Position numbers and translations under genes: made by a program
Notes under the pieces: model-generated
Database searches by the model: none
Told to the model about the DNA's origin: nothing
What the model saw: only the letters and a program-made list of their open reading frames with translations
Shown here: positions 1-9,379 of the stretch, piece after piece
Layout: every line of letters starts with the position of its first letter
How positions within the stretch are numbered: the stretch's first letter is position 1
Assembly (NCBI RefSeq): GCF_024753215.1
Contig: NZ_JANUGV010000003.1
Coordinates: 248,001-312,000 of the forward strand
Source of the DNA: Massilia solisilvae
Lineage (GTDB): Bacteria; Pseudomonadota; Gammaproteobacteria; Burkholderiales; Burkholderiaceae_D
Direction of reading: 5' to 3'
DNA length: 64,000 nucleotides

Positions 1-1
1 G

Positions 2-3000
2 GCGACGTGGTCGCTGCCGGGGCAGACCCTCTCGGGCAGCAGCACCATCAAGGTCAAGGTTGGCGACACTGCCGGCAATGACGGCCCGGTCTATTCGCAC
101 ACTTATGTGCTCGACACCGCCGCGCCCGCGATCACGGTCGCGAACATCGCCCTGTCCGCTGATACGGGTTCGTCGGCCAGCGACTTCGTCACCAATACCG
201 CCAGCCAGACCATCAGCGCCATCCTGAGCGGCGCGCTGGGCGCGGGCGAAGTGCTGTACGGTTCGCTCGATGGCGGCGCTACCTGGACCGACATCACGGC
301 CAAGGTTGCCGGCACCACCATTGCGTGGGACGGCGTCACGCTCGCCGGCAGCAACACGATCAAGTTGAAGGTCAGCGACCTGGCGGGCAACGATGGCGCG
401 GTGGTCAGCCAGGCCTGGACGGTCGACACCACGGCGCCGGTCGTAACGTTCAGTGGCCTGCGCCTGTCGGCCGACACCGGCGGCTCGGGCGCCGACTTCG
501 TCACCAGCGCGGCCAGCCAAACCATCAGCGCGACCCTCAGCGCGGCCCTGGCGGCCGGCGACACCGTTTACGGCTCGCTCGACGGCGGCGCGACCTGGAC
601 CGATGTCACCTCCAGGGTCTCGGGTACCACGCTGGCCTGGGACGGCGCGCTGCTGGCCGGCGCGAGCACCATCAAGCTGAAGGTGAGCGACGCAGCCGGC
701 AATGATGGCCCCGTGTACGCCCAAGCCTATGTGCTGGACACGACAGCCCCCGCCGCCGCGGCGACCAGCGCCGCGTTCTCGAACGATACCGGCACCTCGG
801 GCACGGACCTGGTCACGAAGAGCGCGGCCCAGACGATCAGCGGCACGCTGTCGGCCAGCGTCGCAGCCGGCGAGACCGTCTATGTATCGCTCGACGCTGG
901 CGCCACCTGGACCGCCGCCAGCGCCAGCGGCAGCACCTGGTCGCTGGCTGGCCAGACGCTCACCGCAAGCGGCACGCTGAAGGTCAAGGTCAGCGACATC
1001 GCCGGCAATGACAGCGCCGTGTATTCGCACGCGTACACGCTGGATACGACCGCTCCGGCCACCACCTTCTCGAACCTGGCCTTGTCGGCGGACACCGGCG
1101 CTTCCGCCAGCGACTTCGTCACCAGCACGGCCGTCCAGACCATCACCGCCACGCTGAGCGGCAGCCTGGCGCTTGGTGACATCGTGTACGGATCGACCGA
1201 CAACGGCGCCACCTGGACCGACGTCACGGCCAAGGTCTCGGGCACCACGCTGGCCTGGGACGGCGCAACGCTCACCGGCGACACCATCAAGCTGAAGGTC
1301 GTCGATGCGGCCGGCAACGACGGCGCGGTGGCCAGCCATTTCTACGTGCTGGACAGCGCTGCGCCGGCCAATACCGGCGCGAGCGTCAGCTTCTCCAGCG
1401 ACACCGGCGCTTCCGCTACCGACCTGGTGACCCGCACCGCGGCGCAGACCATCAGCGGCACTCTCACCGCCGCGCTGGCCAGCGCCGAAGGCCTGAATGA
1501 CGCCGTGTATGTGTCGCTCGACGATGGTGTCACCTGGACGATGGCCAACGCCTTGCCGGGCCAGACCACCTGGTCGCTGCCGGGGCAGACCCTCACGGGC
1601 AACGGCGTCATCAAGGTCAAGGTGAGCGACATGGCCGGCAACGACGGCCCGGTCTATTCGCAATCCTATGTGCTCGACGCGGCTGCGCCGGCGGTCGCGA
1701 TCGGCGGCCTGGCGCCGTCGTCCGACACTGGCATCTCCGGCACCGACAGGCTGACCAGGCTGGCCACCCCGACCTTCAATGGCACCGCGGAAGCGGGCGC
1801 ACTGGTCAAGCTGTTCGATACGGATGGAACCACGCTGCTGGGCAGCGCGACCGCGGACGGCGCGGGCAGCTGGACGATCACCGCGTCGGCGATGGCGGGC
1901 GGTAGCCACGATGTCAGCGCGACCGCGACCGACACCGCAGGCAACACCGGGGACGCGCCCGCGCGCCTGCACATTGACATCGACTTGACGGCGCCGACGG
2001 CGCAGGCCGTGCCGGTGCTGCAGGCGGCAAGCGACAGCGGCGCCGTGGGCGACGGGCTGACCAACCTGGCCACCCCGACCGTCGCCGGCCACGGCGAGGC
2101 GTTCGCGCAGGTGAGCCTGTATGACACCGACGGCGCCACGCTGCTGGGCAGCGCGCAGGCGGATGCAACCGGCGCCTGGCAAATCACCGCCAGCACGCTG
2201 GCCGACGGCAGCCATGCCTTGAGCGTCAAGGAAACCGACGCCGCCGGGAACGTCTCCGCAGCCAGCGCGCCGTTGAACCTGGTGATCGACACCACCGCGC
2301 CGGCCGCGCCGGCCGCGCCCACGCTGACGGCCGCCTCCGACTCCGATACCCGGGGCGATGGTGTCACCGAATACTTGCCGGTGTTCGAGGGCAGTGCGCT
2401 GGCCAATGCCAGGGTCGAGCTGTTTGACGGCGCGACCAGGATCGGCGCCGCCACGGCCGACGCAAGCGGCAAGTGGACGATTGCGCCGGTCAGTATGCAG
2501 CTTGGTACGCACAGCGTGACCGCGCGCCAGTATGACGCAGCTGGAAACCTGTCCGGCGCCAGCGCGACGTTCGCGCTGCGCGTCGTCGAAAAAGCCGCGC
2601 AGACCAGCCTGGTCGATGGCGTACAGGTTGGGACGACGCAGGTGACCCTGCCGGGAGGCCAGGCCGGCGCGGCCGTCGTTATCCCGATCGTCACGCCGAC
2701 CCGTGTCGAAAGCACCGGCAGCCCCGGCGTGGCCGACATTCCGCTGGCAAGCAACGCCGGCGGCAGCGTCCTCACCGCGCAGGTAGCACCGGGGTATGGC
2801 TTGACGGCCACCGGTGCGCCGAGCCAGCCGGCTGCGAACGCAAGTGCCACGCTGATCGCCGCGATCAAGGCCGCCACGCCTGACCACCCGATCGACGACC
2901 AGGGCCACCTCACCGGCAACGGCCAGAGCTTCCTGGACAAGCTGCCGGCGGCGCAGCCGCTGCTGGTCCAGACCGTGGTGCCCGTGGTGGCCGGCCCCAC

Positions 3001-3886
3001 AGCCCCGACGGGCAGCCTGAATCTGAACGGCGCGGGAAGCCTGGACCAGCACGTGGCGCTGGTGATCGACACCAGCAGGCTGCCCAGCGGTTCCACCATC
3101 GGCCTGCAGAACGTCGACTTTGCGGCGGTGATCGGCGGCGCCAACGTGGTGTCCGACGGCCGCTCGCAGCTGCTGTCGGGCGACGCTGCAAGCCAGCACT
3201 TCACGGTGGCCACCGGCGGTTCCGGCGCGATCTACGCCGGCGGCGGCAACGACGGTTTCACCTGGGGCTTGCCGCCGGCGCAGAACGGCGCGAACGTACG
3301 GGCAGACGTGGCGCCTGTGGCTACCCAGACGCTAATGCACGGCGGCGCGGGCAGCGACACAATCACCTTCAATGGCAACCGCGACAGCTTCAACATCGAG
3401 TTCCACAACGGCTACCAGGTGGTCAGCAGCAAGGCCCAGCCGTCCGTGAAGGCGCTGGTGGTCAACGTCGAGACCCTGCAGTTCGGCGACAGCGCGCTCG
3501 CCATCCCGACCGGCGACGACCTCACCACCATTGCCGGCCTGTACCAGGGCATCTACGGCCGCCAGGCCGACCTGTACGGCTTCGAGTTCTGGGCCGATGC
3601 GCACCAGCAGCACGGCATGAGCTGGGGCAAAATGGCGATGATGATGATCACGCAGGGCGAGTGGAACGCGCAGCACGAGGCGCTCAACGGCACCACCAGC
3701 CACGACGTCGAAGTGCTGTATGAAGCGCTGTTCAGCCGCAAGGCCGATGCTGCGGGCCTGGATTTCTGGGTCGGTGTGATGAAGCAGCAGGGGCTGAGCC
3801 TTGAGCAAGTGGCCGACTACATGGTGCAGGCGCCGGAAATGAACGGGCACCGCGAGATGGTAACGAACTGGGACTTCCTGGTCTGA
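2..3886 (+). CDS. Giant Ig-repeat surface protein with RTX-like and DUF4214 C-terminus (5' partial)
   Basis: The reading frame is open from the left edge, so the true start lies outside the window; 1294 residues are visible. First come about five complete and one cut repeats of roughly 105 residues, each ending in a motif like KVSDxAGND followed by LDTTAPA. Then three shorter Ig-like repeats of about 95 residues carry DTDGxTLLGSA and TDAAGN signatures. A non-repeat region follows, with glycine-rich GGGND and GGAGSDTI motifs resembling RTX calcium-binding nonapeptides (about 3235-3375). The last roughly 115 residues match DUF4214, with two copies of a YxxxxxRxADxxGxxFW pattern (about 3540-3770). 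Such architecture is typical of very large secreted or cell-surface proteins, often type I secretion substrates; export and adhesion are inferred. It converges on the GNAT gene 12 bp away. Confidence 0.85.
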   Translation, partial: ATWSLPGQTLSGSSTIKVKVGDTAGNDGPVYSHTYVLDTAAPAITVANIALSADTGSSASDFVTNTASQTISAILSGALGAGEVLYGSLDGGATWTDITAKVAGTTIAWDGVTLAGSNTIKLKVSDLAGNDGAVVSQAWTVDTTAPVVTFSGLRLSADTGGSGADFVTSAASQTISATLSAALAAGDTVYGSLDGGATWTDVTSRVSGTTLAWDGALLAGASTIKLKVSDAAGNDGPVYAQAYVLDTTAPAAAATSAAFSNDTGTSGTDLVTKSAAQTISGTLSASVAAGETVYVSLDAGATWTAASASGSTWSLAGQTLTASGTLKVKVSDIAGNDSAVYSHAYTLDTTAPATTFSNLALSADTGASASDFVTSTAVQTITATLSGSLALGDIVYGSTDNGATWTDVTAKVSGTTLAWDGATLTGDTIKLKVVDAAGNDGAVASHFYVLDSAAPANTGASVSFSSDTGASATDLVTRTAAQTISGTLTAALASAEGLNDAVYVSLDDGVTWTMANALPGQTTWSLPGQTLTGNGVIKVKVSDMAGNDGPVYSQSYVLDAAAPAVAIGGLAPSSDTGISGTDRLTRLATPTFNGTAEAGALVKLFDTDGTTLLGSATADGAGSWTITASAMAGGSHDVSATATDTAGNTGDAPARLHIDIDLTAPTAQAVPVLQAASDSGAVGDGLTNLATPTVAGHGEAFAQVSLYDTDGATLLGSAQADATGAWQITASTLADGSHALSVKETDAAGNVSAASAPLNLVIDTTAPAAPAAPTLTAASDSDTRGDGVTEYLPVFEGSALANARVELFDGATRIGAATADASGKWTIAPVSMQLGTHSVTARQYDAAGNLSGASATFALRVVEKAAQTSLVDGVQVGTTQVTLPGGQAGAAVVIPIVTPTRVESTGSPGVADIPLASNAGGSVLTAQVAPGYGLTATGAPSQPAANASATLIAAIKAATPDHPIDDQGHLTGNGQSFLDKLPAAQPLLVQTVVPVVAGPTAPTGSLNLNGAGSLDQHVALVIDTSRLPSGSTIGLQNVDFAAVIGGANVVSDGRSQLLSGDAASQHFTVATGGSGAIYAGGGNDGFTWGLPPAQNGANVRADVAPVATQTLMHGGAGSDTITFNGNRDSFNIEFHNGYQVVSSKAQPSVKALVVNVETLQFGDSALAIPTGDDLTTIAGLYQGIYGRQADLYGFEFWADAHQQHGMSWGKMAMMMITQGEWNAQHEALNGTTSHDVEVLYEALFSRKADAAGLDFWVGVMKQQGLSLEQVADYMVQAPEMNGHREMVTNWDFLV

Positions 3887-3898
3887 GGCGTCCTGGTG

Positions 3899-4405
3899 CT
3901 ACCGTGCCGGCGTCGCTTCAGCGCCGGCCTGCCACAGCAGCTCGTGGCGCATCTCGTCGCTGCGCGCCAGCGTGAAGCCCAGGCGCTGGTAGAGGCGCAG
4001 CGCGGCCTCGTTGCTGCGTAAGACCGACAGGGCAAGCGATGCGTGCGCCGCCTGCGCCTGGTCGCGCACCGCGCCGAGCAGCGCGCCGCCATGGCCGCGT
4101 CCGCGCTCGCCCGGCATCAGCGCTATGTCCACCACACGCCAGTCGCGTCCCGAGGCATCGAGCAACAGGCGGCCGATGGGCCGGGCGTCGCACTCGAGGA
4201 TCAGCGCGGCGGCGTGCGGGAACGCCATCCGCCAGCTCGTTTCCTGTGCGTGGCGCTGCATGTCGATCAGCTGTTCGAGCACGGGCGGCGGCAGCGGCAA
4301 CTGGCGCAGGTCGTCTCGCGTCGAGGCAAACAGCGCGCGGCAGAAGGCGGCGTCCGCCTCCGTGGCCGCACGCAGGGTGAGCGGGGAAGGCAGGGGGAAG
4401 CTCAT
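3899..4405 (-). CDS. GNAT-family N-acetyltransferase
   Basis: A 168-residue protein with the single GNAT fold. The acetyl-CoA pyrophosphate loop appears as GERGRGHGGALL (motif A, Q/RxxGxG/A type), followed by LSVLRSNEAALRLYQRLGF, the usual motif B with the N-x-x-A-x-x-L-Y helix. The substrate is not predictable. The start chosen is the ATG whose first bases overlap the stop of the phosphofructokinase gene (ATGA, 4 bp), so the two are translationally coupled and share an operon. Longer frames reaching further upstream run through the phosphofructokinase gene and give low-complexity sequence, so they are not used. Confidence 0.88.
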   Translation of the reverse strand: MSFPLPSPLTLRAATEADAAFCRALFASTRDDLRQLPLPPPVLEQLIDMQRHAQETSWRMAFPHAAALILECDARPIGRLLLDASGRDWRVVDIALMPGERGRGHGGALLGAVRDQAQAAHASLALSVLRSNEAALRLYQRLGFTLARSDEMRHELLWQAGAEATPAR

Positions 4406-5616
4406 CGCTTGAGCACCTTCTCGACCGTCGCGCCACGCAGGCGGAAGGCGTCCGGCATGCGCGAGCCCAGCAAGGGCCGCAGGTACAGGCGAAACGCATC
4501 GGTGACGTCGGTGCCCGAGGGCGCGATGAACTCGTCCTCCATGGTGCGGGTCTTGCCCGCGACCGCGTCCAGCGGCTGCAGTTCGTAATCGACCGAGTAG
4601 AAGCCGGTGCGGCGGATCGCCACCGAGCCGTCGCGGTCGCCCCACATCGCAAACTGCACCGCCTTTTCGCCCACTTCGCGCGCCTCGCGCTGGTCCACGT
4701 CCGACACGCAGCCGATGAAGGAGCGCTGCAGGTAGCCGAAGGTGTCCCCGCGCACCCGCTTGATCCCCAGCCTGGACTTGATCTCATCGCACAGCAGGTC
4801 GGCCAGCGCGCCGGTGCCGGACAGCTGCACGTTGCCGTGCTGGTCGCGCTCGATCTCCTTGGCCAGCAGCGTGGCCACCGGCTGGCCGGACGCATCGTGG
4901 ATGCCTTCGGACACCGCGATCACGCAGCGGCCATGGCGCTCGTACATCGCCTTCACGTCCGCAAGGAAGCGCTCCAGCTCGAAGGTACGTTCGGGCACGT
5001 AGATCAGATGCGGGCCGTCGTCGGGGAATTTTTTGCCCAATGCCGAAGCGGCCGTGAGGAAGCCGGCGTGGCGCCCCATCACCACGCCAACGTACACGCC
5101 CGGCAGCGCGGCGTTGTCGAGGTTGGCGCCGGCAAAGGCCTGCGCCACGAAGCGCGCGGCGGACGGAAAGCCGGGCGCGTGGTCGTTGCCGACCAGGTCG
5201 TTGTCGATGGTCTTGGGAATGTGGATCGAGCGCAGCGGGTAGCCTGCCTTGCGCGCCTCTTCGCTGACGATGCGCACGGTGTCGGCCGAGTCGTTGCCGC
5301 CGATGTAGAAGAAGTGTTCGATCTCGTGGGCGCGCAGCACTTCGAAGATGCGCTGGCAGTAAGCCATGTCCGGCTTGTCGCGCGTCGAGCCCAGCGCCGA
5401 CGACGGGGTGGCGGCGACCAGCTCGAGGTTGTGGCTGGTCTCCTGGGTCAGGTCGAGGAAGTCCTCGTTGACGATGCCGCGCACGCCATGCAGCGCGCCA
5501 TAGATGCGGGTGACGTTGCGAAAGCGCCGCGCCTCGAGCGTGACCCCGACCATCGACTGGTTGATGACAGCGGTGGGGCCGCCTCCCTGTGCGACCAATA
5601 TTTTGCCTGACGACAT
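4402..5616 (-). CDS. 6-phosphofructokinase, probably pyrophosphate-dependent
   Basis: 404 residues. Phosphorylates fructose 6-phosphate in glycolysis. The N-terminal GGGPTAVINQS loop, GGNDS and PKTIDNDL are seen. In this superfamily an Asp in the GGxDS position and PKTIDND rather than PGTIDND are associated with pyrophosphate rather than ATP as donor, so a reversible PPi-dependent enzyme is the likelier reading; this is inference from motifs. MGRHAGF and YVPERTF are also family hallmarks. The start is the ATG at 5616 with GAGGA seven bases upstream; a longer frame would translate a repeat element. Its stop overlaps the acetyltransferase start. Confidence 0.88.
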   Translation of the reverse strand: MSSGKILVAQGGGPTAVINQSMVGVTLEARRFRNVTRIYGALHGVRGIVNEDFLDLTQETSHNLELVAATPSSALGSTRDKPDMAYCQRIFEVLRAHEIEHFFYIGGNDSADTVRIVSEEARKAGYPLRSIHIPKTIDNDLVGNDHAPGFPSAARFVAQAFAGANLDNAALPGVYVGVVMGRHAGFLTAASALGKKFPDDGPHLIYVPERTFELERFLADVKAMYERHGRCVIAVSEGIHDASGQPVATLLAKEIERDQHGNVQLSGTGALADLLCDEIKSRLGIKRVRGDTFGYLQRSFIGCVSDVDQREAREVGEKAVQFAMWGDRDGSVAIRRTGFYSVDYELQPLDAVAGKTRTMEDEFIAPSGTDVTDAFRLYLRPLLGSRMPDAFRLRGATVEKVLKR

Positions 5617-5645
5617 AGCATCCTCGCGATTTGTTAGCGTTGATA

Positions 5646-5746
5646 CGTCGTCCCGGCGCAGGCCGGGACCCATGCTGAGTTCGCAGGACCGCACTGCCGA
5701 CAACTTTGCAAGCTCAGCATGCGTCTCGGCTTTCGCCGGGACGACG
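5646..5746. repeat. REP-like palindromic element, family 1, copy 1
   Basis: Outer arms CGTCGTCCCGGC (5646-5657) and GCCGGGACGACG (5735-5746) are perfect reverse complements, and inner arms CATGCTGAG / CTCAGCATG pair as well. The element fills the gap between the S9 peptidase stop and the phosphofructokinase start. The same design recurs at 34612, 38446, 42707, 45387 and 50429. Confidence 0.85.
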
Positions 5747-5751
5747 GCTGG

Positions 5752-7761
5752 TTATTGCTGCTTCTGCGAGCCCGGCCCGATGTTCTTGTCCAAGAACTTC
5801 TCGACGCGGGTCCAGAAATCGTAGTTGTTCTTCGGCAGATGCCAACCGTGTCCTTCGTCCGGATACTCGATCCATTCGACGTTCTTGTTCGTCCTGGTCA
5901 CCGCATCATAGAACTGTTTGCCGTGGTACATCGGCACGCGCTCGTCCACGCCACCGTAGGCCATCAGCACCGGCTGGGTGATGCGCGACGCCTGCTCGAT
6001 CGGCGAGGTCGCCTTGAGCTGGGCCGCATCCTTGACCGGGTCGCCGATCATCTCGGGCATGCCGTACTGCTTCCATTCGTCCGTCATGTCCGAGCGGTAG
6101 TTCCAGCTGCCCTTGTACATCAGGTTGATGTCGGTCACGCCAACCCAATTCACGCCGCACTTGTACAGGTCCGGGTCGTTGACCAGGCCCATCAGGGTGG
6201 CGTAGCCGCCGTAGCTGGCGCCGGCGATGCAGATCCGCTTCGGGTCGGCGATGCCTTTGCCGATCAGGTAGCGGGTACCATCGGCCACGTCGTTCTGCAT
6301 GGCCAGGCCCCATTGCTTGAAGCTGGACAGCATGTGCCTGGAGCCCAGCCCGGTGGTGCCGCGGAACGACGGCTCGAGCACGGCATAGCCGCGTGAGGCC
6401 AGGAACTGGCTGATCGGGTTCCAGCCCCAGGCGGTGCCGTTGACCCACGGGCCGCCGTGGACCAGCACCACCAGCGGCAGGTTGCTCTTGCCGCTGGGCG
6501 GCAGGGTCAGCAGGGCAGGGATATCGAGGCCGTCACGCGCCTTGTAGCGGATCGGCTGCTGGCGTCCCATCTGCCTCGGGTTGATGGCGGGGTGCGAGTC
6601 GCCGACTTTGCTGACTTGCCTGGTGTCCTTGTTGTACAGCCAGTAGGCCGGCGGAATCACGTCCGAATAGCCCACCACCAGCACCCACGGCGCTTCCTTC
6701 TTGGGCGTGGACAGCAGCAGGTTGACGGTGGCAGGCAGGGCCTTGTCCACCTCTTGCTGGAGCGCCTTCATGCCCGGGTCGAGCCATTCCTGCGAACGGG
6801 CATCGGTGGTGAAGTCCAGGCCCAGCACCTTGTCCTTGTTCGTGATGAGCTTGCCGTTGAAGTCGTACCCGGCGGTGACGATCACGGGATCCGGATTGAT
6901 GGTGCCGGTCTTGAAGTTGAAGGTGTACAGCGACCGGGTGTCCTTGCCGGCCATGGCCGTCACGTACAGCGTGCCGTCCGGACCGAAGCCGACCGGGAGG
7001 ATCTTGTCGCTGTCTTGCTTGTACGGGTCGAAGCTGGCCAGCTTGCGCCATTCGTTGTTGGCCGGGTCGCGGTAGTACATGGTGGTCAGGTTCTTGTCCG
7101 TGCCTGTGGCCAGGCGCGGCTCTCCCTTCTCATCGAGCATCCAGCCCTGCACCTTGGCCGGCCGCGGCACCATCTCGGTCTGGCCAGTGACCGTGTTCAG
7201 GCGCAGCAGCGAGATATGGCTCAGCTTTTCGGTTTCCGCCCACTCCGGCCGAAACACGTACACCCATTCCGAATTTTTGGGGCCGGACTGCTCGAACAGG
7301 TAGGTGTTGTAGGGCTGGATCTTGCGGCCGAGCGACTGGGCGCCGATGAAGCGGTCCGCCAACTGCACCAGGTTGCTGCCATCGCGGTTCACCGCGAACA
7401 GGCCGGGCGCGTAGCGCTTGTCGCCCAGGCCCAGATCCTTGTCCTGCACGTTGAATACGAGCCGTTCGTCGTTCACCCAGCGGAAGGTGTCGATGTCGGC
7501 GTCGTTGTAGGCGGCCACCACCTTGCCGGTGTTGGCGGTCAGGTCCACCACCATCAGCATGTCGTGCTGGCCTTCGGCGCCGGCGCGGGCGGCGATGTAT
7601 TTACCGCTCGGCGACAGGGTCGCGCCGCCGAATTTGGCGCTGGCGAAGAACGCTTCGACCGATGGCGGCGCAGCGGGCGCGGCGGCCGGTTCGGCGTGGG
7701 CGGTGGAGATGGCAAGCGCGAGCAGCAGGCTGGCGCACGCGGTACGGTAAGGGAACGGCAT
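5752..7761 (-). CDS. Exported S9-family (prolyl oligopeptidase type) peptidase
   Basis: 669 residues. The N-terminus (positive residues, ASLLLALAISTAHA) is a Sec signal peptide, so it acts in the periplasm or outside. The middle is a beta-propeller-like region and the C-terminal third is an alpha/beta hydrolase. The nucleophile Ser lies in GASYGGYATLMG, the acid in GGVDERVPM and the His in PDEGHGW, giving a complete catalytic triad. HGGPW forms the oxyanion region. AAGGAAG precedes the ATG. It resembles acylaminoacyl- or dipeptidyl-peptidase-like S9 enzymes; the exact specificity cannot be read. A repeat element starts just beyond the stop codon. A second S9 enzyme lies at 21178-23226. Confidence 0.9.
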   Translation of the reverse strand: MPFPYRTACASLLLALAISTAHAEPAAAPAAPPSVEAFFASAKFGGATLSPSGKYIAARAGAEGQHDMLMVVDLTANTGKVVAAYNDADIDTFRWVNDERLVFNVQDKDLGLGDKRYAPGLFAVNRDGSNLVQLADRFIGAQSLGRKIQPYNTYLFEQSGPKNSEWVYVFRPEWAETEKLSHISLLRLNTVTGQTEMVPRPAKVQGWMLDEKGEPRLATGTDKNLTTMYYRDPANNEWRKLASFDPYKQDSDKILPVGFGPDGTLYVTAMAGKDTRSLYTFNFKTGTINPDPVIVTAGYDFNGKLITNKDKVLGLDFTTDARSQEWLDPGMKALQQEVDKALPATVNLLLSTPKKEAPWVLVVGYSDVIPPAYWLYNKDTRQVSKVGDSHPAINPRQMGRQQPIRYKARDGLDIPALLTLPPSGKSNLPLVVLVHGGPWVNGTAWGWNPISQFLASRGYAVLEPSFRGTTGLGSRHMLSSFKQWGLAMQNDVADGTRYLIGKGIADPKRICIAGASYGGYATLMGLVNDPDLYKCGVNWVGVTDINLMYKGSWNYRSDMTDEWKQYGMPEMIGDPVKDAAQLKATSPIEQASRITQPVLMAYGGVDERVPMYHGKQFYDAVTRTNKNVEWIEYPDEGHGWHLPKNNYDFWTRVEKFLDKNIGPGSQKQQ

Positions 7762-7868
7762 GGGTTTTCTTCCTTGTTATTCTGGTCGTTGTGCCGCCGG
7801 GCGGCTTGCTCAAGAATAACAGCTAGGTTTCCATGACGCTATGCGCTGTTGCCATTTCATGCGCGGCG

Positions 7869-7896
7869 GATAGGGCAGGTTTTCCTGCCCGCGCGT
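7869..7896. repeat. Short hairpin repeat, family 2 variant
   Basis: GGGCAGG-tttt-CCTGCCC hairpin preceded by TAG and followed by GCGCGT. It resembles the GTAGGGTGGGC...GCCCACGCG repeats near recX and moaC, but with several changes. It sits in the gap between the S9 and M20 peptidase genes. Confidence 0.5.
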
Positions 7897-7912
7897 GCCG
7901 CCGGCGCCGAAC

Positions 7913-9310
7913 TTACCCGCCCAGTTTTTTCAGCAGCACCACCCAGTGGTCCACGTTGTCGTCCAGCGCCTTCACCGGCAGCCGTTCGTCGCGCCCGTGC
8001 GCGCGCAGGTCGGTCGGCACGATCGACCAGCCGCCATCGACCCCGTACACCGGAATGCCCGCCTCGCGGAACGCACGCGCGTCGCTGGCGCCGGTGCTCA
8101 TCTCGGGGAACACCGGCGCGCCCGGATGGTGCGTGTGGACCGCCTCGGTGAACGCGGCCACAACGTCCGCACGCAGCGGCGAAGCCAGCGAGGTCACGTA
8201 CTTGTCGGCGCGCGTGACCGCCACGCCCGGATCGGCCGCCACTTTTTCCAGCTCGGCCCGCACCGCATCCGGCGACACACCCGGCATGATGCGGCAGTTG
8301 ATGTTGGCGGTGGCCGTCTGCGGCAGCGCGTTGTCGGCATGGCCGCCGGACAGCAGCGTGGCCACGCAGCGCGTGCGCGTCAGGCCAACTTCGCCTTCGT
8401 CGGCTTCGATGAAGTCGGCGGCCTTGCCGTCCGCAGGGTTCTTCAGCCAGGCGCGCATCGCGTCGCCCAGGGCGCCGGTCTCGTTTTTTTCGCGGCCGGC
8501 GAAGTAGGCGCGCGTGGTTTCATTGAGCACCGGCTCGAAGCGATAGGTCTCCAGGCGATGCAATGCGTTGGCCAGCTGGTAGATGGCGTTGTCGGCGCGT
8601 GGCTTGGACGAGTGGCCGCCGCGGTTCTTCACCGTGAAGGTGTAGTCGGCAAAGGTCTTTTCGGCGCTTTGCATGGTGAAGCCCAGCGCGCGGCCGTCCG
8701 GGGTGAAGCCGCCGCCGCCGCCGTCGGCGTTCAGGCCGTATTCGACGTCCAGCAGGTCGTGCCACTTGGTCGCGCCGAGCGTGGCGCCGATCCCGACCGT
8801 CTCCTCGTCGCCGGTGTAGAACACGATGATGTCGCGCCTGGGCGCAAAGCCGCTGGCCTTGAGCTTGAGGATGGCGGCGGTGGTGGCGGCGATGCCGGAC
8901 TTGATGTCGGTGGTGCCGCGGCCGTAGTAATAGCCGTCCTTTTCGGTGAACACGAACGGATCGGTGTCCGACCAGTCCTCGCGTTTGGCCTCGACCACAT
9001 CCATGTGGGCCATGACCATGATCGGCTTGGCGGCCGGCTTGCCGGGCGCGCGCCAGCGCACGATCAGGGCGGCCGTCTTCTCGTAGGGCATGACGTGGAT
9101 GTCGGCATCCGGGATACCGGCCGCGCGGTACTGGTCGGCCAGCCAGTTGGCCAGTTCGGGCACCCGGTCGCGGCCCGCCACCGTGGGCACGTTCACCGCA
9201 TGCTCGAGCAGCGCGCGCGCCTTGGCGTGCCATTGGTCGTTCTGGGGTGTCGCCTGCACGGCGGCCGGCAAGGCCAGCAAGAGGATCTTCAACAGGGTGC
9301 GCGCTGCCAT
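7913..9310 (-). CDS. Exported M20/M28-type zinc metallopeptidase
   Basis: 465 residues with a signal peptide (LLKILLLALPAAVQA). M20 hallmarks are present: MAHMDVV (first metal His and the neighbouring Asp), YGRGTTDIKSG (bridging Asp) and YTGDEETVG (catalytic Glu followed by a metal Glu). The dimerisation-domain insert lies at about residues 215-330. These enzymes are di-zinc aminopeptidases or carboxypeptidases; with export, a role in peptide scavenging alongside the neighbouring S9 peptidase is inferred. The ATG at 9310 is chosen because AAAGGAG lies upstream; a start 16 codons earlier would place charged residues before the signal peptide. Confidence 0.88.
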   Translation of the reverse strand: MAARTLLKILLLALPAAVQATPQNDQWHAKARALLEHAVNVPTVAGRDRVPELANWLADQYRAAGIPDADIHVMPYEKTAALIVRWRAPGKPAAKPIMVMAHMDVVEAKREDWSDTDPFVFTEKDGYYYGRGTTDIKSGIAATTAAILKLKASGFAPRRDIIVFYTGDEETVGIGATLGATKWHDLLDVEYGLNADGGGGGFTPDGRALGFTMQSAEKTFADYTFTVKNRGGHSSKPRADNAIYQLANALHRLETYRFEPVLNETTRAYFAGREKNETGALGDAMRAWLKNPADGKAADFIEADEGEVGLTRTRCVATLLSGGHADNALPQTATANINCRIMPGVSPDAVRAELEKVAADPGVAVTRADKYVTSLASPLRADVVAAFTEAVHTHHPGAPVFPEMSTGASDARAFREAGIPVYGVDGGWSIVPTDLRAHGRDERLPVKALDDNVDHWVVLLKKLGG

Positions 9311-9379
9311 TCGGTGGTCTCCTTTGATGGTTTTGTTGTACAGCAAGAAAATTATCACATCGGCATGGACCTGGGCCGC

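Noticed and set aside
1..3000. Regularly spaced repeats that could be mistaken for a CRISPR array
   Set aside because: The repeats are about 300 bp, in frame and protein-coding.
1666..3213. 515-residue minus-strand open frame opposite the Ig-repeat protein
   Set aside because: Low-complexity Ala/Ser/Val sequence mirrors the sense repeats; no start signal or domain.
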